Positions 1 to 11,226 are shown, counted from the first letter of the stretch. The stretch: DNA of 64,000 nucleotides from Bacteroidota bacterium (GCA_016124755.1 WGNA01000016.1:62001-126000); one strand, 5' to 3'. Program-made: numbers and translations. Notes: a model not told the origin generated them from the letters alone.

Positions 1-212
1 TTTTCGAGATATTGTGCAATGGCTCCTTTACCCTCCACCGATTCGAGCAGCTCCACCTTCGATTCTCCCAACTTAAAAAAAGACGTAATCACTGATTCGC
101 TTTCAACGCCCTCTTCTTTATAAGGCTGAACTCCTAAAAGATCCGCAAACAGTTTGTTCGATTCTGCAAGAGAAGTAACAGCGATTCCTAGATGTTCGAT
201 TTTATTGATCAC
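1..212 (-). CDS. mce: Methylmalonyl-CoA epimerase / glyoxalase family, partial (runs off left edge)
   Basis: Reverse-strand translation from a GTG at 212: (M)INKIEHLGIAVTSLAESNKLFADLLGVQPYKEEGVESESVITSFFKLGESKVELLES, typical of the MMCE family; not in the ORF track because truncated. Confidence 0.8.
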   Translation of the reverse strand, partial: MINKIEHLGIAVTSLAESNKLFADLLGVQPYKEEGVESESVITSFFKLGESKVELLESVEGKGAIAQYLE

Positions 213-548
213 AGTGGTAAATGGTCGCCAAATATAATAATGCTGTGAGGCTTTTTATGTCTGATCTGATTAAGGCCCGATTATTCATTTGTAAATCTGT
301 TGGCAACTATTGTCACCAAAGACAACCAATATTCTCAAGGTTTTTTCATTCTGAATGTTCTTAAAAAAATAGGTTTGAAAGGAACTACCGAAACACCTCA
401 TAACCATTTTCAGAAATCGAATTGTGATAATCGTCATTGGCATTGGTGATTATTTTTAGAAATCCGGTTTCGTGCGACTCAGGTCATGAACATTTATCTA
501 AAAGCCCTGTTATATTTGCACGATAGAATTGATCTAAATAAAAATAGG

Positions 549-1763
549 ATGCTTCAGACCCCGATTTATCTGGATAACAATGCTACCACACCTATGGACC
601 CAAGGGTGTTGGAAGAAATGCTTCCATATTTCAACAGAAGTTTTGGAAACGCTGCCAGCCGAAATCATTCATTTGGCTGGACTGCCGAAGAAGCGGTTGA
701 TATTGCCCGCGAGCGTGTAGCTAAATTGATTAATGCATCCCCGAAAGAAATTATCTTTACTTCCGGCGCAACCGAGTCAGATAACCTTGCTATTAAAGGT
801 GTTTTTGAAATGTATGCGGCAAAAGGTAACCACGTAATCACCGTTACCACCGAGCATAAAGCGGTTCTCGATTCGTGCAAGCACATTGAGAAAAACGGAG
901 GTCGTGTCACGTATTTAAGTCCGGACAGCCAGGGAATGATAACCCTCGATCAGATCCGGGAAGCAATTACTCCAGAGACCATTCTTATTACCATTATGTA
1001 TGGGAATAATGAAATCGGTGTGTTGCAGGATATTCCGGCAATTGGAAAACTCGCCAGAGAAAACAACATACTTTTTCATACGGATGCAACGCAGGCAGTT
1101 GGCAAAATTCCGGTTGATGTTGAGGCTGATCACATCGACCTGATGTCTTTTAGTGCGCATAAAATGTATGGGCCTAAAGGAGTCGGTGCTTTATATGTGC
1201 GACGCAGAAATCCGAGAGTAAAGGTTACAGCGCAAATGGACGGCGGAGGACATGAGCGCGGAATGCGCAGCGGAACTTTGAATGTACCGGGCATTGTCGG
1301 ATTTGGAAAATCTTGTGAAATTGCCATGAACGAAATGGCCGAAGAGTCCAAAAAACTTTCAGCCATGCGCGACCGTTTGGAGCGGGAACTTCTTACAATG
1401 GAGGAAGCGTATGTGAATGGAAATCCCGAACACAGACTTCCGCACGTAACCAATATCTCCTTCAAATTTGTGGAAGGCGAAGGTTTGATGATGGGTGTTA
1501 AAGACATCGCAGTTTCATCCGGATCCGCTTGTACTTCTGCTTCTTTGGAGCCGAGTTATGTATTAAAGAGCCTTGGACTTGATGACGATCTGGCTCATTC
1601 TTCTCTTCGGTTCGGATTGGGAAGATTCACAACCGACGAGGAAATTGATTTTGCAATCGATCACGTAAAAACTGCCGTGAATAAACTGAGAGAAATGAGT
1701 CCGTTATGGGAAATGTTCAAAGACGGCATCGATCTCAAATCAGTTGAATGGCAGGAACATTAA
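549..1763 (+). CDS. iscS: Cysteine desulfurase (IscS/NifS class V aminotransferase); ORF opens at 486, likely start at 549
   Basis: [39 protein letters not shown] (PLP Lys), [17 protein letters not shown] active-site Cys loop. Confidence 0.93.
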   Translation: MLQTPIYLDNNATTPMDPRVLEEMLPYFNRSFGNAASRNHSFGWTAEEAVDIARERVAKLINASPKEIIFTSGATESDNLAIKGVFEMYAAKGNHVITVTTEHKAVLDSCKHIEKNGGRVTYLSPDSQGMITLDQIREAITPETILITIMYGNNEIGVLQDIPAIGKLARENNILFHTDATQAVGKIPVDVEADHIDLMSFSAHKMYGPKGVGALYVRRRNPRVKVTAQMDGGGHERGMRSGTLNVPGIVGFGKSCEIAMNEMAEESKKLSAMRDRLERELLTMEEAYVNGNPEHRLPHVTNISFKFVEGEGLMMGVKDIAVSSGSACTSASLEPSYVLKSLGLDDDLAHSSLRFGLGRFTTDEEIDFAIDHVKTAVNKLREMSPLWEMFKDGIDLKSVEWQEH

Positions 1764-1800
1764 TTAATAATTGAACAGTAAATTTTAAACATAAAGGAAG

Positions 1801-2202
1801 ATGGCATATTCAGATAAGGTAATTGATCACTACTCCAATCCCAGAAATGTCGGAGTGTTGGATAAAGAAGCAAAAAACGTTGGCACCGGTCTCGTTGGAG
1901 CTCCGGAGTGCGGCGACGTAATGAGATTACAGATTCAGGTGAATGAAGAAACCGGTTTAATCGAGGACGCAAAATTCAAAACGTTTGGATGCGGTTCTGC
2001 CATCGCTTCTTCCTCATTAGCCACAGAATGGTTGAAAGGAAAAACAGTTGACGAAGCCATGCAAATCGATAACATGGATATCGTTGAAGAACTGGCACTT
2101 CCACCAGTAAAAATTCACTGTTCGGTATTGGCCGAAGACGCAATTAAAACCGCGATCAACGATTACAGACGCAAACAGGGATTGGCCGAATTGCATAAAT
2201 AA
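1801..2202 (+). CDS. iscU: Fe-S cluster assembly scaffold IscU/NifU N-terminal type
   Basis: MAYSDKVIDHYSNPRNVG, GAPECGDVMRLQI, FKTFGCGSAIASSS. Confidence 0.93.
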   Translation: MAYSDKVIDHYSNPRNVGVLDKEAKNVGTGLVGAPECGDVMRLQIQVNEETGLIEDAKFKTFGCGSAIASSSLATEWLKGKTVDEAMQIDNMDIVEELALPPVKIHCSVLAEDAIKTAINDYRRKQGLAELHK

Positions 2203-2213
2203 AAAGTACAGTA

Positions 2214-2540
2214 ATGATTAGCATAACACCGGCAGCACTTAGCAAAATTGATCAACTCAAAGCGGCAGAAGGTCTCGGTCCCGAGCACTTCATCCGTGTA
2301 TCAGTAGTTGGTGGAGGTTGCAGCGGTCTGAGTTATAATCTCGATTTCGATGATGAAGTTAAGACCGGCGATCAGGAATTTGTTTCTGAAGGAGCTAAAA
2401 TCGTATGTGATATGAAGAGCTTTTTGTATTTGTGCGGAACAGAGCTCGATTTCTCCGACGGATTAAACGGGCGAGGTTTCAACTTCATTAATCCTAATGC
2501 AACCCGAACCTGTGGTTGCGGAGAAAGTTTCGCAGTTTAA
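2214..2540 (+). CDS. iscA: A-type iron-sulfur carrier (IscA/ErpA family)
   Basis: VVGGGCSGLSYNL and C-terminal CGCGESF motif. Confidence 0.88.
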   Translation: MISITPAALSKIDQLKAAEGLGPEHFIRVSVVGGGCSGLSYNLDFDDEVKTGDQEFVSEGAKIVCDMKSFLYLCGTELDFSDGLNGRGFNFINPNATRTCGCGESFAV

Positions 2541-2600
2541 AAGTAGCGCATTCCCTAATTTCATATTCAGCCAACGGATCAGATTCTCTATTGATTCGGA

Positions 2601-3125
2601 TTAAACTTCTTCCTTAATTTTCTGAAGCGTTTCGAAAGGCAGATTTATTTTTATGCTTTGTCCGAGTGTGTCGAAAGCCACCAGAAAAATATTTTCATTA
2701 TTCTTTCTTACCAGATCCACCGTTTGACCTTTTAACGGACCTTCAACCACCAACACCTTCTCCCCTTCTTCAAAATCTTCAGGTGTATGCATAGTCTCCG
2801 CAAAATATCCGGAAGATTCAATGCTTTTTATGATTTCAATTTCACGATCCTTTACGGTCGCGGCCTTTCCTTCAAAGGTTAAATAACAAACAACTCCGGG
2901 AGACTGGAGTACCCGATCGTAGTTCAGTAAATCCGGTTTTACAAATACATAACCGCTGAACATTGGGATTTCAACCCACTTCTTACGATCACTCCATTGT
3001 CTGAGCTGACGGGCAATCGGCACATAATTTTCGATTCCCGATTTCTCTAAATCCCGTGCAACCTTCTTCTCTTGTCGGGAAGAAACATACACCACTTTCC
3101 AGGTCAGAAGATCCGAATTCGACAT
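2601..3125 (-). CDS. NusG/UpxY/RfaH-like transcription (anti)termination factor with KOW domain
   Basis: WKVVYVSSRQEKKVARDLEKSGIENYVP ... FSGYVFVKPD ... GEKVLVVEGPLKGQTVDLV. Confidence 0.8.
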   Translation of the reverse strand: MSNSDLLTWKVVYVSSRQEKKVARDLEKSGIENYVPIARQLRQWSDRKKWVEIPMFSGYVFVKPDLLNYDRVLQSPGVVCYLTFEGKAATVKDREIEIIKSIESSGYFAETMHTPEDFEEGEKVLVVEGPLKGQTVDLVRKNNENIFLVAFDTLGQSIKINLPFETLQKIKEEV

Positions 3126-3286
3126 CGCACAAACTTAACTTTTTATCTGCATGCCTTTCCCCGGAAGCAGCGGAAGATTTCTCAATTCTGCCATTAAAGT
3201 AGAAAAATGCCAAAAACCACCCCACTTTCTACCCCGCTGTTTTTCAGTGCATTAAAAGCCGTGTGGACATGTTTTCTAAAATTTTG

Positions 3287-3311
3287 TGGGAGAGAGTGGA
3301 GCAAAGTGGGA
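3287..3311 (+). promoter_or_regulatory. Candidate MraZ operator (three TGGRR repeats at 10-bp spacing)
   Basis: TGGGA-gagag-TGGAG-caaag-TGGGA 40 bp upstream of mraZ; matches the known MraZ site architecture of TGGGN repeats separated by 5 nt. Confidence 0.75.
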
Positions 3312-3350
3312 GAATCTTAAATAATTTTACGCATCTTTTTCTGAGGGATA

Positions 3351-3812
3351 ATGACTGGCTATATCGGCGAATACGAATGCAAACTGGACGACAAGGGACG
3401 CGTGATTGTCCCTGCCGGACTAAAGCGTCAAATTCCGGCCGAGATGTTAAACCGCATGGTTGTCAACCGCGGATTCGACAAATGCCTTACCCTTTATACC
3501 CGAAAAGACTGGGACGCAGAAACCAGCAAACTCAATAAGTTGAACGATTTCAAAAGAGAAGACCGGAAGTTCAAAAGACTGTTCAATGCCGGTGCTACTG
3601 AGATCACAATTGATTCGGCTTCGAGAATTAACCTGCCGAAAAAGCTCTGCACCTATGCTGAAATAGAAACCGAAGTGGTCTTCTACGCTTACGAGAACAA
3701 GATTGAAATCTGGTCTAAGAAAGTGTTTGAAGAGCACATGGATATCGATCCGGATGATTTTGCAGACCTCGCCGAAAAAGTAATGGGTAACGAAGATGAC
3801 ACCGATGAATGA
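3351..3812 (+). CDS. mraZ: Division/cell wall cluster transcriptional repressor MraZ
   Basis: MTGYIGEYECKLDDKGRVIVPAGLK; position at head of dcw cluster. Confidence 0.93.
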   Translation: MTGYIGEYECKLDDKGRVIVPAGLKRQIPAEMLNRMVVNRGFDKCLTLYTRKDWDAETSKLNKLNDFKREDRKFKRLFNAGATEITIDSASRINLPKKLCTYAEIETEVVFYAYENKIEIWSKKVFEEHMDIDPDDFADLAEKVMGNEDDTDE

Positions 3813-4707
3813 ATACCACGTTCCGGTGATGCTCCATGAGTGTCTCGAAGCGCTGGCGATAAAGCCTGATGGAATTTATGTCGATGTTACCTACGGTGGT
3901 GGCGGTCACAGCAAAGAAATTCTGAAACGCCTGTCGGACTCCGGAAGACTGTACGCATTCGATCAGGATCCGGACGCGCTCACCTCTGTTCCGGATCAGA
4001 AAAACCTGATTTTTATCAATCATAATTTTCAGTATTTCAAAAATTTTCTGAAATACTATGATGTTCAGAAGGTTGATGGCATCCTGGCGGATCTCGGGAT
4101 TTCTTCCCACCAGATCGATGAAGCAGAACGCGGATTCTCATTCCGATTCGATGCCGATCTCGACATGCGCATGAGTCAGTCGGGAGATCTGAGCGCATAC
4201 AGCGTTGTGAACGACTACCCGGAAGAAAACCTCTACAAGATTTTTAAGGAATACGGCGAACTGCGTTATGCCCGAAAACTGGCTGCGCGCATCGCCAACA
4301 CCCGAATCAGCAAACCCATCACCTCCACCACCGAACTCGCATCATTGGTTGATGAATTTGTTCCTGCCAAACAGCGAAACCGTGAATTAGCACAGGTATT
4401 TCAGGCCATTAGAATAGAGGTAAATCAGGAGATGGCGGTTTTGGAGAACATGCTGAAACAAGCCACCGAAATGCTGGCTCCCGGAGGAAGATTAGTGGTG
4501 ATGTCGTATCACAGCCTCGAAGACCGTATGGTCAAAAACTTCATGGTGTATGGTAATGCCGAAGGAACAACCACAGAAGACGCATTCGGAAACACCTCCG
4601 CTCCCTTAAAAATTCTGACCCGGAAGCCAGTGATGGCCGATGATGAAGAAGTAGAAAGAAATCCACGCTCCCGAAGCGCCAAACTCCGCATTGCAGAAAA
4701 ATTATGA
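3796..4707 (+). CDS. rsmH: 16S rRNA (cytosine1402-N4)-methyltransferase
   Basis: NEYHVPVMLHECLEAL, VDVTYGGGGHSKEIL, GILADLGISSHQID, SYHSLEDRMVKNF. Confidence 0.95.
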   Translation: MTPMNEYHVPVMLHECLEALAIKPDGIYVDVTYGGGGHSKEILKRLSDSGRLYAFDQDPDALTSVPDQKNLIFINHNFQYFKNFLKYYDVQKVDGILADLGISSHQIDEAERGFSFRFDADLDMRMSQSGDLSAYSVVNDYPEENLYKIFKEYGELRYARKLAARIANTRISKPITSTTELASLVDEFVPAKQRNRELAQVFQAIRIEVNQEMAVLENMLKQATEMLAPGGRLVVMSYHSLEDRMVKNFMVYGNAEGTTTEDAFGNTSAPLKILTRKPVMADDEEVERNPRSRSAKLRIAEKL

Positions 4708-5051
4708 GCGAAAAGGAAGATATCATTCAGGAAGAAAACAGCTCAACCGAATCAGATTCGGGATCATCGAACGGCTCCGACAACCGGTTCAACAACATCG
4801 TTGGTCTGCTCGCCTTCATGGCTTTTCTCACCATACCCTATATATACAATTCCCACCTAACCGATCGCAAATACCGAAAGTCTGAAAAGATCAAATCGGA
4901 ACTCAATGAACTGCGATCTGAGTTCATCACGCTCAAGTCGGAAATCGTAGGTGAGAACAAGCAGTCTGATATCGCCCGAAAACTCGAAGGCACCGGCATA
5001 GAAGCCCTCACCGAATCTCCCATCGACCTAAACGGAAAGCCGAAGAATTGA
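4704..5051 (+). CDS. FtsL-like cell division protein
   Basis: Small single-TM protein between rsmH and ftsI; ATGA overlap with rsmH. Confidence 0.7.
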   Translation: MSEKEDIIQEENSSTESDSGSSNGSDNRFNNIVGLLAFMAFLTIPYIYNSHLTDRKYRKSEKIKSELNELRSEFITLKSEIVGENKQSDIARKLEGTGIEALTESPIDLNGKPKN

Positions 5052-7144
5052 ATATCAAGAAAGACATATTATGGCGTGTGATTCTGAGTATCGTTGTTCT
5101 CGCGGTATTCGGAGTCGGTCTCGTTATTTCCATTGTCAGGATTCAATTTGTACAAGGAGATAAATGGCGACAGATGAGCGACAGCCTTTATCTCAAACTT
5201 CGTAAAGTACCTGCTATTCGGGGAAGTATTTATTCTGAAGACGGAAACCTCTTAGCTACCTCTGTTCCGATTTACAAAATCAGTCTTGACTTCGAAGTCA
5301 TTCAACAATACCATAAAGACAGTTTTCAGCGATACCGACCTCAACTCGCACAACTTCTTTCCAATAATTTAAAAAATGCCAGTGCCGGTCGCTACGACAC
5401 CTTACTTATCGACGGATACAAACACCATCGACGCTATCTCACCATTAGCCATAATGCGAGTTTCATCCAGGCTCAAAAACTCCTGAACTGGCCGATTTTC
5501 CGTGCCGGTCGTTACAAAGGCGGAGTAATTCTGGAGGAGCGCACCATCCGAAGAAAACCATACGGTGACCTGATGGCCCGAACCATCGGATACATCAACG
5601 AAAACAACCGGGGAGCCGGGATCGAAGCCAGTTTCACAAACGATCTTTCAGGCGTTGACGGGCAAATGATCGTTCGGAGAATTTCAGGAGGTTACCGCCC
5701 CGAAGAGAACGAAATTCAAATCAGACCGGAAAACGGAAAAGACATCTTCACTACCATCGATGTTCATCTCCAGGATATTGTTAGCGAAGCACTCACCGAA
5801 GGTCTTGAAACGCACCGCGCCGAATTCGGAACCGCGATTCTGTTAGAAGTTAAATCCGGAAAGATAAAAGCCATCGCCAATCTCAACGAAACGGCAGAAG
5901 GTTATCGAGAACGTTTTAATCACGCGTTGGGAACCGGCTACGAACCCGGAAGTACCATAAAGCTGGTTTCTGCAATGGCGACTCTCGACAAGGGGAAGGT
6001 GCATATTGACGACTCTGTTTTCATTGATGGCGGTGAGTACAAATTCACCAGTAAAGACATTTTCAAAGACAGCGAAAGAGGTCAGCCCGACTACCTGACC
6101 TATCGTGAAGTTTTCGAGAAATCATCGAACGTGGGAATTATAAAAACCACGTATTCATCGTATCGTGATGCACCCCGGGAGTTCATTGAGTATTTCGATA
6201 AACTCCACCTTACCGAACCAATCGGAACCGGAATTCGCGGCGAGGTAAAGCCCACCATTATTCGTCCGGATCAATCTGCGTGGGCCGGCACCACTCTGCC
6301 ATCACTTTCCATTGGCTACTCCGTAAAAACTTCACCGATGCACATGGCAATGTTGTACAACGCCGTCGCCAATAACGGAGTGATGATGAAACCCTATCTG
6401 ATTTCATCTGTAGGTTACCTTGGAAAAGCCGAGCAAACATTTGAACCAGTTGTTTTAAACGAAAAGATCTGTAAATCCGAAACTCTTGAATTATTAAAGG
6501 ATCTGCTCGAAGGCGTTGTTGAAGAAGGCACCGCAAAAAATCTTCGGGACCTTCCGTTCAAGGTTGCCGGAAAAACCGGAACCTCCAAAATTTCCGGTGG
6601 TGCTTCCGGATATCAGGAAGGTCAGTACTACTCCAGCTTTGTTGGATATTTCCCGTCCGACGCGCCTCAATACACATTGATGGTTTTGGTTGGAAAACCT
6701 TCGAGTGGCCAATATTACGGAGCTTCAGTAGCTGTACCTGTCTTTAAAAATGTGGCGCGTAAGGTTCAGGCGAATTCACTCCACATCTTCCCACCGAAGT
6801 CTGATTCAACATTTTTACCGGCTCTGATTTCCGGTCGGTGGAAGGATGTGCGTAAGACTCTTAAACACCTCTCATTAGAATACGAACGACCCGATGCGGA
6901 AATCAATAATCTGGTTTCCGGATCTCCCGAACACGATCAGGTTATTCTGAATGCCCGTTCGCTTCCGCAAAATTCAATGCCCGATTTCGAAGGGTTCGCG
7001 CTTCGTCACGCGCTCACCGAATTAGAAAATAAAGGATATAAAGTTCGGTTCACCGGTTTCGGAAAAATCGTTGAGCAATCTCCTCTTCCGGGTAGTCCGC
7101 TCACCAAAGGTCAGGTCATTTATCTACGTCTCAGTCCCCGATGA
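5048..7144 (+). CDS. ftsI: Penicillin-binding protein (FtsI/PBP3) with C-terminal PASTA domain; TTG start
   Basis: PGSTIKLVSAM, SSNVGI, KTGTSK motifs; C-terminal PASTA-like segment SMPDFEGFALRHALTELENKGYKV. Confidence 0.93.
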   Translation: MNIKKDILWRVILSIVVLAVFGVGLVISIVRIQFVQGDKWRQMSDSLYLKLRKVPAIRGSIYSEDGNLLATSVPIYKISLDFEVIQQYHKDSFQRYRPQLAQLLSNNLKNASAGRYDTLLIDGYKHHRRYLTISHNASFIQAQKLLNWPIFRAGRYKGGVILEERTIRRKPYGDLMARTIGYINENNRGAGIEASFTNDLSGVDGQMIVRRISGGYRPEENEIQIRPENGKDIFTTIDVHLQDIVSEALTEGLETHRAEFGTAILLEVKSGKIKAIANLNETAEGYRERFNHALGTGYEPGSTIKLVSAMATLDKGKVHIDDSVFIDGGEYKFTSKDIFKDSERGQPDYLTYREVFEKSSNVGIIKTTYSSYRDAPREFIEYFDKLHLTEPIGTGIRGEVKPTIIRPDQSAWAGTTLPSLSIGYSVKTSPMHMAMLYNAVANNGVMMKPYLISSVGYLGKAEQTFEPVVLNEKICKSETLELLKDLLEGVVEEGTAKNLRDLPFKVAGKTGTSKISGGASGYQEGQYYSSFVGYFPSDAPQYTLMVLVGKPSSGQYYGASVAVPVFKNVARKVQANSLHIFPPKSDSTFLPALISGRWKDVRKTLKHLSLEYERPDAEINNLVSGSPEHDQVILNARSLPQNSMPDFEGFALRHALTELENKGYKVRFTGFGKIVEQSPLPGSPLTKGQVIYLRLSPR

Positions 7145-8598
7145 AAACCCTGAAATCCATATTAGAAAATGCGTTCCCCTACACCGTTCAGGGGGATGAA
7201 AATATCGGAATCACCGGCATTACCATTGATTCGCGTCAGGTAAAACCCGGCTTTCTCTTCATTGCGATTCGCGGAACTGTAACCGACGGACATCAGTATA
7301 TAAAAACTGCGGTTGATCTTGGAGCAGTTGCCGTTTGTTGTGAAGATGCTTCCGGAATTACTGAAGGCACATCTACGGTTATCACCAACGACAGTGCGAT
7401 TGCTGCCGGACACATAGCCTCTGCATTTCACGATCATCCGAGCCGTAAATTAACCATGGTTGGCGTCACCGGCACGAACGGAAAAACCACGGTTGCCACT
7501 TTACTCCACTCGCTTTTCACCAATCTCGGAAATAAATGCGGTTTGCTGAGTACGGTCGAAAACATCATTGGCGACACCCGAATTGCCGCCACACACACAA
7601 CACCGGATGCCATTAATCTGAATGCGCTTTTAGACAAAATGGTTGAAGAGGGATGCAACTACTGCTTTATGGAAGTGAGTTCGCATGCCATTCACCAACA
7701 CCGCATTACCGGACTCAGTTTCCAGCTCGGGATTTTCACAAACATTACCCACGATCACCTCGATTATCACAAGACTTTCGAGAATTATATCAAAGCCAAA
7801 AAGGCATTTTTCGATCACCTCGACCGCGACGCATTTGCATTGGTAAACAAAGACGACCGCAACGGAATGGTGATGATCCAGAACTGCAAAGCCTCCTGTT
7901 TTACCTACGCACTTCACTCGCAAGCCGACTTTCAGGCACGCATTATCGAGCACGATCTGCGGGGCATGCTGTTGAAAATCGGCGGACAGGAAGCGTGGTT
8001 CCAGTTGGTTGGAAAATTCAACGCCTACAACCTGTTAGCTGTGTACGGAAGTGCCTTTTTGCTCGGGGTTCCGGAGGATGAAATCATTACCGAATTATCG
8101 AAACTCAAACCGGTTTCAGGTCGGTTCGAATATCTGCGAAACGACAACGGCGTGATTGCCTTGATCGATTACGCGCATACACCGGATGCATTGCTCAATG
8201 TGCTCGAAACGATTAACGCCATCCGCAGCAAAAATGAAACGCTGTTCACAGTTGTGGGTTGCGGAGGAAACCGAGATCACGAAAAACGACCGGTGATGGC
8301 GAATGTGGCTTGTGTGGGAAGTGACCGTGTAATACTCACCAGCGACAATCCCAGAAACGAAAATCCGGAAGCGATTCTGGCGGATATGATGACCGGTGTT
8401 AAAGCGCAGGACTTCAAGAAAGTGCTGAAAATAACCGATCGCGAAGAAGCTATAAAAACTGCCATATCGATGGCTAATCCCAACGACATCATCCTGATTG
8501 CCGGTAAAGGCCACGAAACCTATCAGGAAATAAAGGGCGTGAGACACCCCTTCGACGACCGAAAAGTTTTCTCCGAACTCTCAAAAAAAATGAACTGA
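7141..8598 (+). CDS. murE: UDP-N-acetylmuramoyl-tripeptide synthetase MurE
   Basis: GVTGTNGKTTVATLLHSL, TTPDAINLN, DYAHTPDAL, SDNPRNENPE. Confidence 0.95.
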   Translation: MKTLKSILENAFPYTVQGDENIGITGITIDSRQVKPGFLFIAIRGTVTDGHQYIKTAVDLGAVAVCCEDASGITEGTSTVITNDSAIAAGHIASAFHDHPSRKLTMVGVTGTNGKTTVATLLHSLFTNLGNKCGLLSTVENIIGDTRIAATHTTPDAINLNALLDKMVEEGCNYCFMEVSSHAIHQHRITGLSFQLGIFTNITHDHLDYHKTFENYIKAKKAFFDHLDRDAFALVNKDDRNGMVMIQNCKASCFTYALHSQADFQARIIEHDLRGMLLKIGGQEAWFQLVGKFNAYNLLAVYGSAFLLGVPEDEIITELSKLKPVSGRFEYLRNDNGVIALIDYAHTPDALLNVLETINAIRSKNETLFTVVGCGGNRDHEKRPVMANVACVGSDRVILTSDNPRNENPEAILADMMTGVKAQDFKKVLKITDREEAIKTAISMANPNDIILIAGKGHETYQEIKGVRHPFDDRKVFSELSKKMN

Positions 8599-8601
8599 GT
8601 T

Positions 8602-9861
8602 ATGCTGTACTACCTGTTCCGTTACCTCGAAGAAAAATTCAACCTGCCCGGCGCCGGCGTGTTTGAGTTCATCTCTTTCCGCGCGGGTATGGCGATCATC
8701 CTTTCGCTCGTAATCAGCCTGCTTTTCGGTAAAACTCTGATTGAAAAACTCCGAAATCTTCAGGTGGCGGAAACCATCCGAAATCTTGGTTTAACAGGAG
8801 AAGAAGGAAAAAAAGGAACGCCAACAATGGGAGGACTCATCATCATAGCGGCCATCCTGATTCCCACTCTATTATTTGCTCGACTCCGGAATATTTATGT
8901 GATCCTGATGATCGTAACCACGGTTTGGCTGGGACTCATCGGTTTTCTCGACGACTACATTAAAGTCTTTAAAAAAGATAAAGCCGGACTTGCCGGAAAG
9001 TTCAAGGTTATTGGTCAGCTCGGTTTAGGATTAATCGTCGGATTTACGCTTTACATGAACGACGAAGTGCTCGTTCGAAAATTCGTTCGCGAATCGGTTG
9101 CCACTCAACACGAAAAGGAAATTGCCACGAAAAGCTATCCGGCATCAGATGGTGAAATGATTTACGAAGTCGATAACAAGTCGACAATCACCACCATTCC
9201 GTTTGTTAAAAATCACGAATTCGACTACGCAGATATTCTGTTCTTTTTAGACAAAGACAAAGCGCATAAATGGTCGTGGATCATCTATGTTCTGATCGTC
9301 ACCTTCATCATTATCGCGGTGAGCAATGCGGCCAATCTCACCGACGGAATCGATGGACTTGCTGCGGGAACGAGTGCCATTATCGGCGCAACTCTGGCTC
9401 TGCTGGCCTTCGTTTCCGGTAATGCCATTTTCGCCGACTACCTGAAAATTATGTTCATCCCGTTTCAGGGAGAGCTGGTGGTTTTCGGCGCCGCTTTGGT
9501 GGGAGCTTGTGTTGGTTTTCTCTGGTATAATTCGTATCCGGCTCAGGTATTCATGGGCGATACGGGAAGTCTGGCTCTGGGCGGAATTATCGCCGTCTTC
9601 GCCATTATGCTTCGCAAAGAACTGCTGATTCCGATTCTGTGCGGAATTTTCTTGGCCGAAAACCTGAGTGTGGTGCTGCAGGTTGGTTACTTCAAATACA
9701 CTAAAAGAAAATACGGAGAAGGCCGGCGGATTTTTAAAATGTCTCCGCTTCACCATCACTATCAAAAGCTTGGTTATTCGGAACCAAAGATCGTTGTACG
9801 CTTTCTCATCGTGAGCATCATGCTCGCTATTCTCACCTTAATCACCATAAAGCTGCGCTAA
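8602..9861 (+). CDS. mraY: Phospho-N-acetylmuramoyl-pentapeptide transferase
   Basis: [58 protein letters not shown]. Confidence 0.96.
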   Translation: MLYYLFRYLEEKFNLPGAGVFEFISFRAGMAIILSLVISLLFGKTLIEKLRNLQVAETIRNLGLTGEEGKKGTPTMGGLIIIAAILIPTLLFARLRNIYVILMIVTTVWLGLIGFLDDYIKVFKKDKAGLAGKFKVIGQLGLGLIVGFTLYMNDEVLVRKFVRESVATQHEKEIATKSYPASDGEMIYEVDNKSTITTIPFVKNHEFDYADILFFLDKDKAHKWSWIIYVLIVTFIIIAVSNAANLTDGIDGLAAGTSAIIGATLALLAFVSGNAIFADYLKIMFIPFQGELVVFGAALVGACVGFLWYNSYPAQVFMGDTGSLALGGIIAVFAIMLRKELLIPILCGIFLAENLSVVLQVGYFKYTKRKYGEGRRIFKMSPLHHHYQKLGYSEPKIVVRFLIVSIMLAILTLITIKLR

Positions 9862-9864
9862 AAA

Positions 9865-11205
9865 ATGGCGAGGAGAACGGTCATATTAGGTGCAGGAGAA
9901 AGCGGTTCGGGTGCTGCGATTCTGGCTAAAAAGCTGGGAGACGAAGTTTTTGTATCGGATGCCGGAAACATCAAAGAAAAATACAAAGAGGAACTCGGTA
10001 ACGCTTCGATTGAATTTGAAAGCGGAAGACACTCGTATGATAAGATTCTGAATGCCGATGAGGTCATCATCAGTCCCGGAATCCCGCCAACCGCCGAGGT
10101 AGTTAAACGCGCTTCCGATAAAGGTATTCCGATGATATCAGAAATCGAATTCGCAGCCAGACACACCAAAGCCACTTTAATCGGAATTACCGGGACGAAC
10201 GGAAAAACCACCACCACGCTTTTAACCCATCACATTCTTACCAAAGCCGGACTGGATGCAGGACTTGCCGGTAATGTCGGAAAAAGCATGGCGCGTCAGG
10301 TGGCGGAAAACGATCGTGAATATTACGTAATTGAACTGAGCAGTTTTCAGCTCGACGGAATGTTCAATACCCGACTGCATTATGCGGTTCTGCTAAACAT
10401 CACACCGGATCATCTTGATCGCTATCCTTCGTACGAAGATTACATCGCATCCAAATTCCGGATCACACAAAATCAGACGGCAGAAGACAGCTTCATCTAC
10501 TGTCCCGATTCAGAACCCGTAGCGGATTATCTGAGTCAACACCCGGTTGCATCACGCCTCCTCCCCTTTTCACTCGAACGACAATGTTCTCCCGGCGGAT
10601 GGGCCGACGACAAAGCCTTTTACATAACACTCGATAAACCTGAAACAAAATTTAGTATGGATTTAAATCAACTCACAATCGGTGGTCGCCACAACACCTA
10701 CAATTCTATGGCTGCTTCGATCATCGCCAATTCGCTTATGATCCGGAATGAAGTGATCCGCGAAAGCCTGATGGATTTCAAAAACATTGAACACCGTCTG
10801 GAGTACGTCGCAACCGTGAAAGGTGTCGATTACATAAACGACTCAAAAGCGACGAATGTGAATTCGACCTGGTACGCTTTGGAAAGCATGAAAAAATCGG
10901 TGATCTGGATTGCCGGTGGTGTCGATAAAGGAAACGAATACGAAGCTTTGGTTCCGTTGGTGAAAGACAAAGTTCGCATTCTGGTTTGCCTCGGAAAGAA
11001 CAATATCCGTTTGCATCAGGCATTTGCGAAACACGTCGATATGGTAATTAACACACAGTCTGCAGACGAAGCAGTTCGTATTGCGAATGAATTTGCCAAT
11101 CGCGATGAAGTAGTTCTCCTCTCTCCGGCTTGTGCGAGTTTCGATCTTTTCGACAACTACGAAGACCGCGGACGACAATTTAAAGTTGCGGTAAGAAGCC
11201 TCTGA
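9865..11205 (+). CDS. murD: UDP-N-acetylmuramoylalanine--D-glutamate ligase
   Basis: GITGTNGKTTTTLLTHHIL, ELSSFQLDG, NDSKATNVNST. Confidence 0.95.
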   Translation: MARRTVILGAGESGSGAAILAKKLGDEVFVSDAGNIKEKYKEELGNASIEFESGRHSYDKILNADEVIISPGIPPTAEVVKRASDKGIPMISEIEFAARHTKATLIGITGTNGKTTTTLLTHHILTKAGLDAGLAGNVGKSMARQVAENDREYYVIELSSFQLDGMFNTRLHYAVLLNITPDHLDRYPSYEDYIASKFRITQNQTAEDSFIYCPDSEPVADYLSQHPVASRLLPFSLERQCSPGGWADDKAFYITLDKPETKFSMDLNQLTIGGRHNTYNSMAASIIANSLMIRNEVIRESLMDFKNIEHRLEYVATVKGVDYINDSKATNVNSTWYALESMKKSVIWIAGGVDKGNEYEALVPLVKDKVRILVCLGKNNIRLHQAFAKHVDMVINTQSADEAVRIANEFANRDEVVLLSPACASFDLFDNYEDRGRQFKVAVRSL

Positions 11206-11226
11206 TAATTTTCGCGAAAATCTCGT

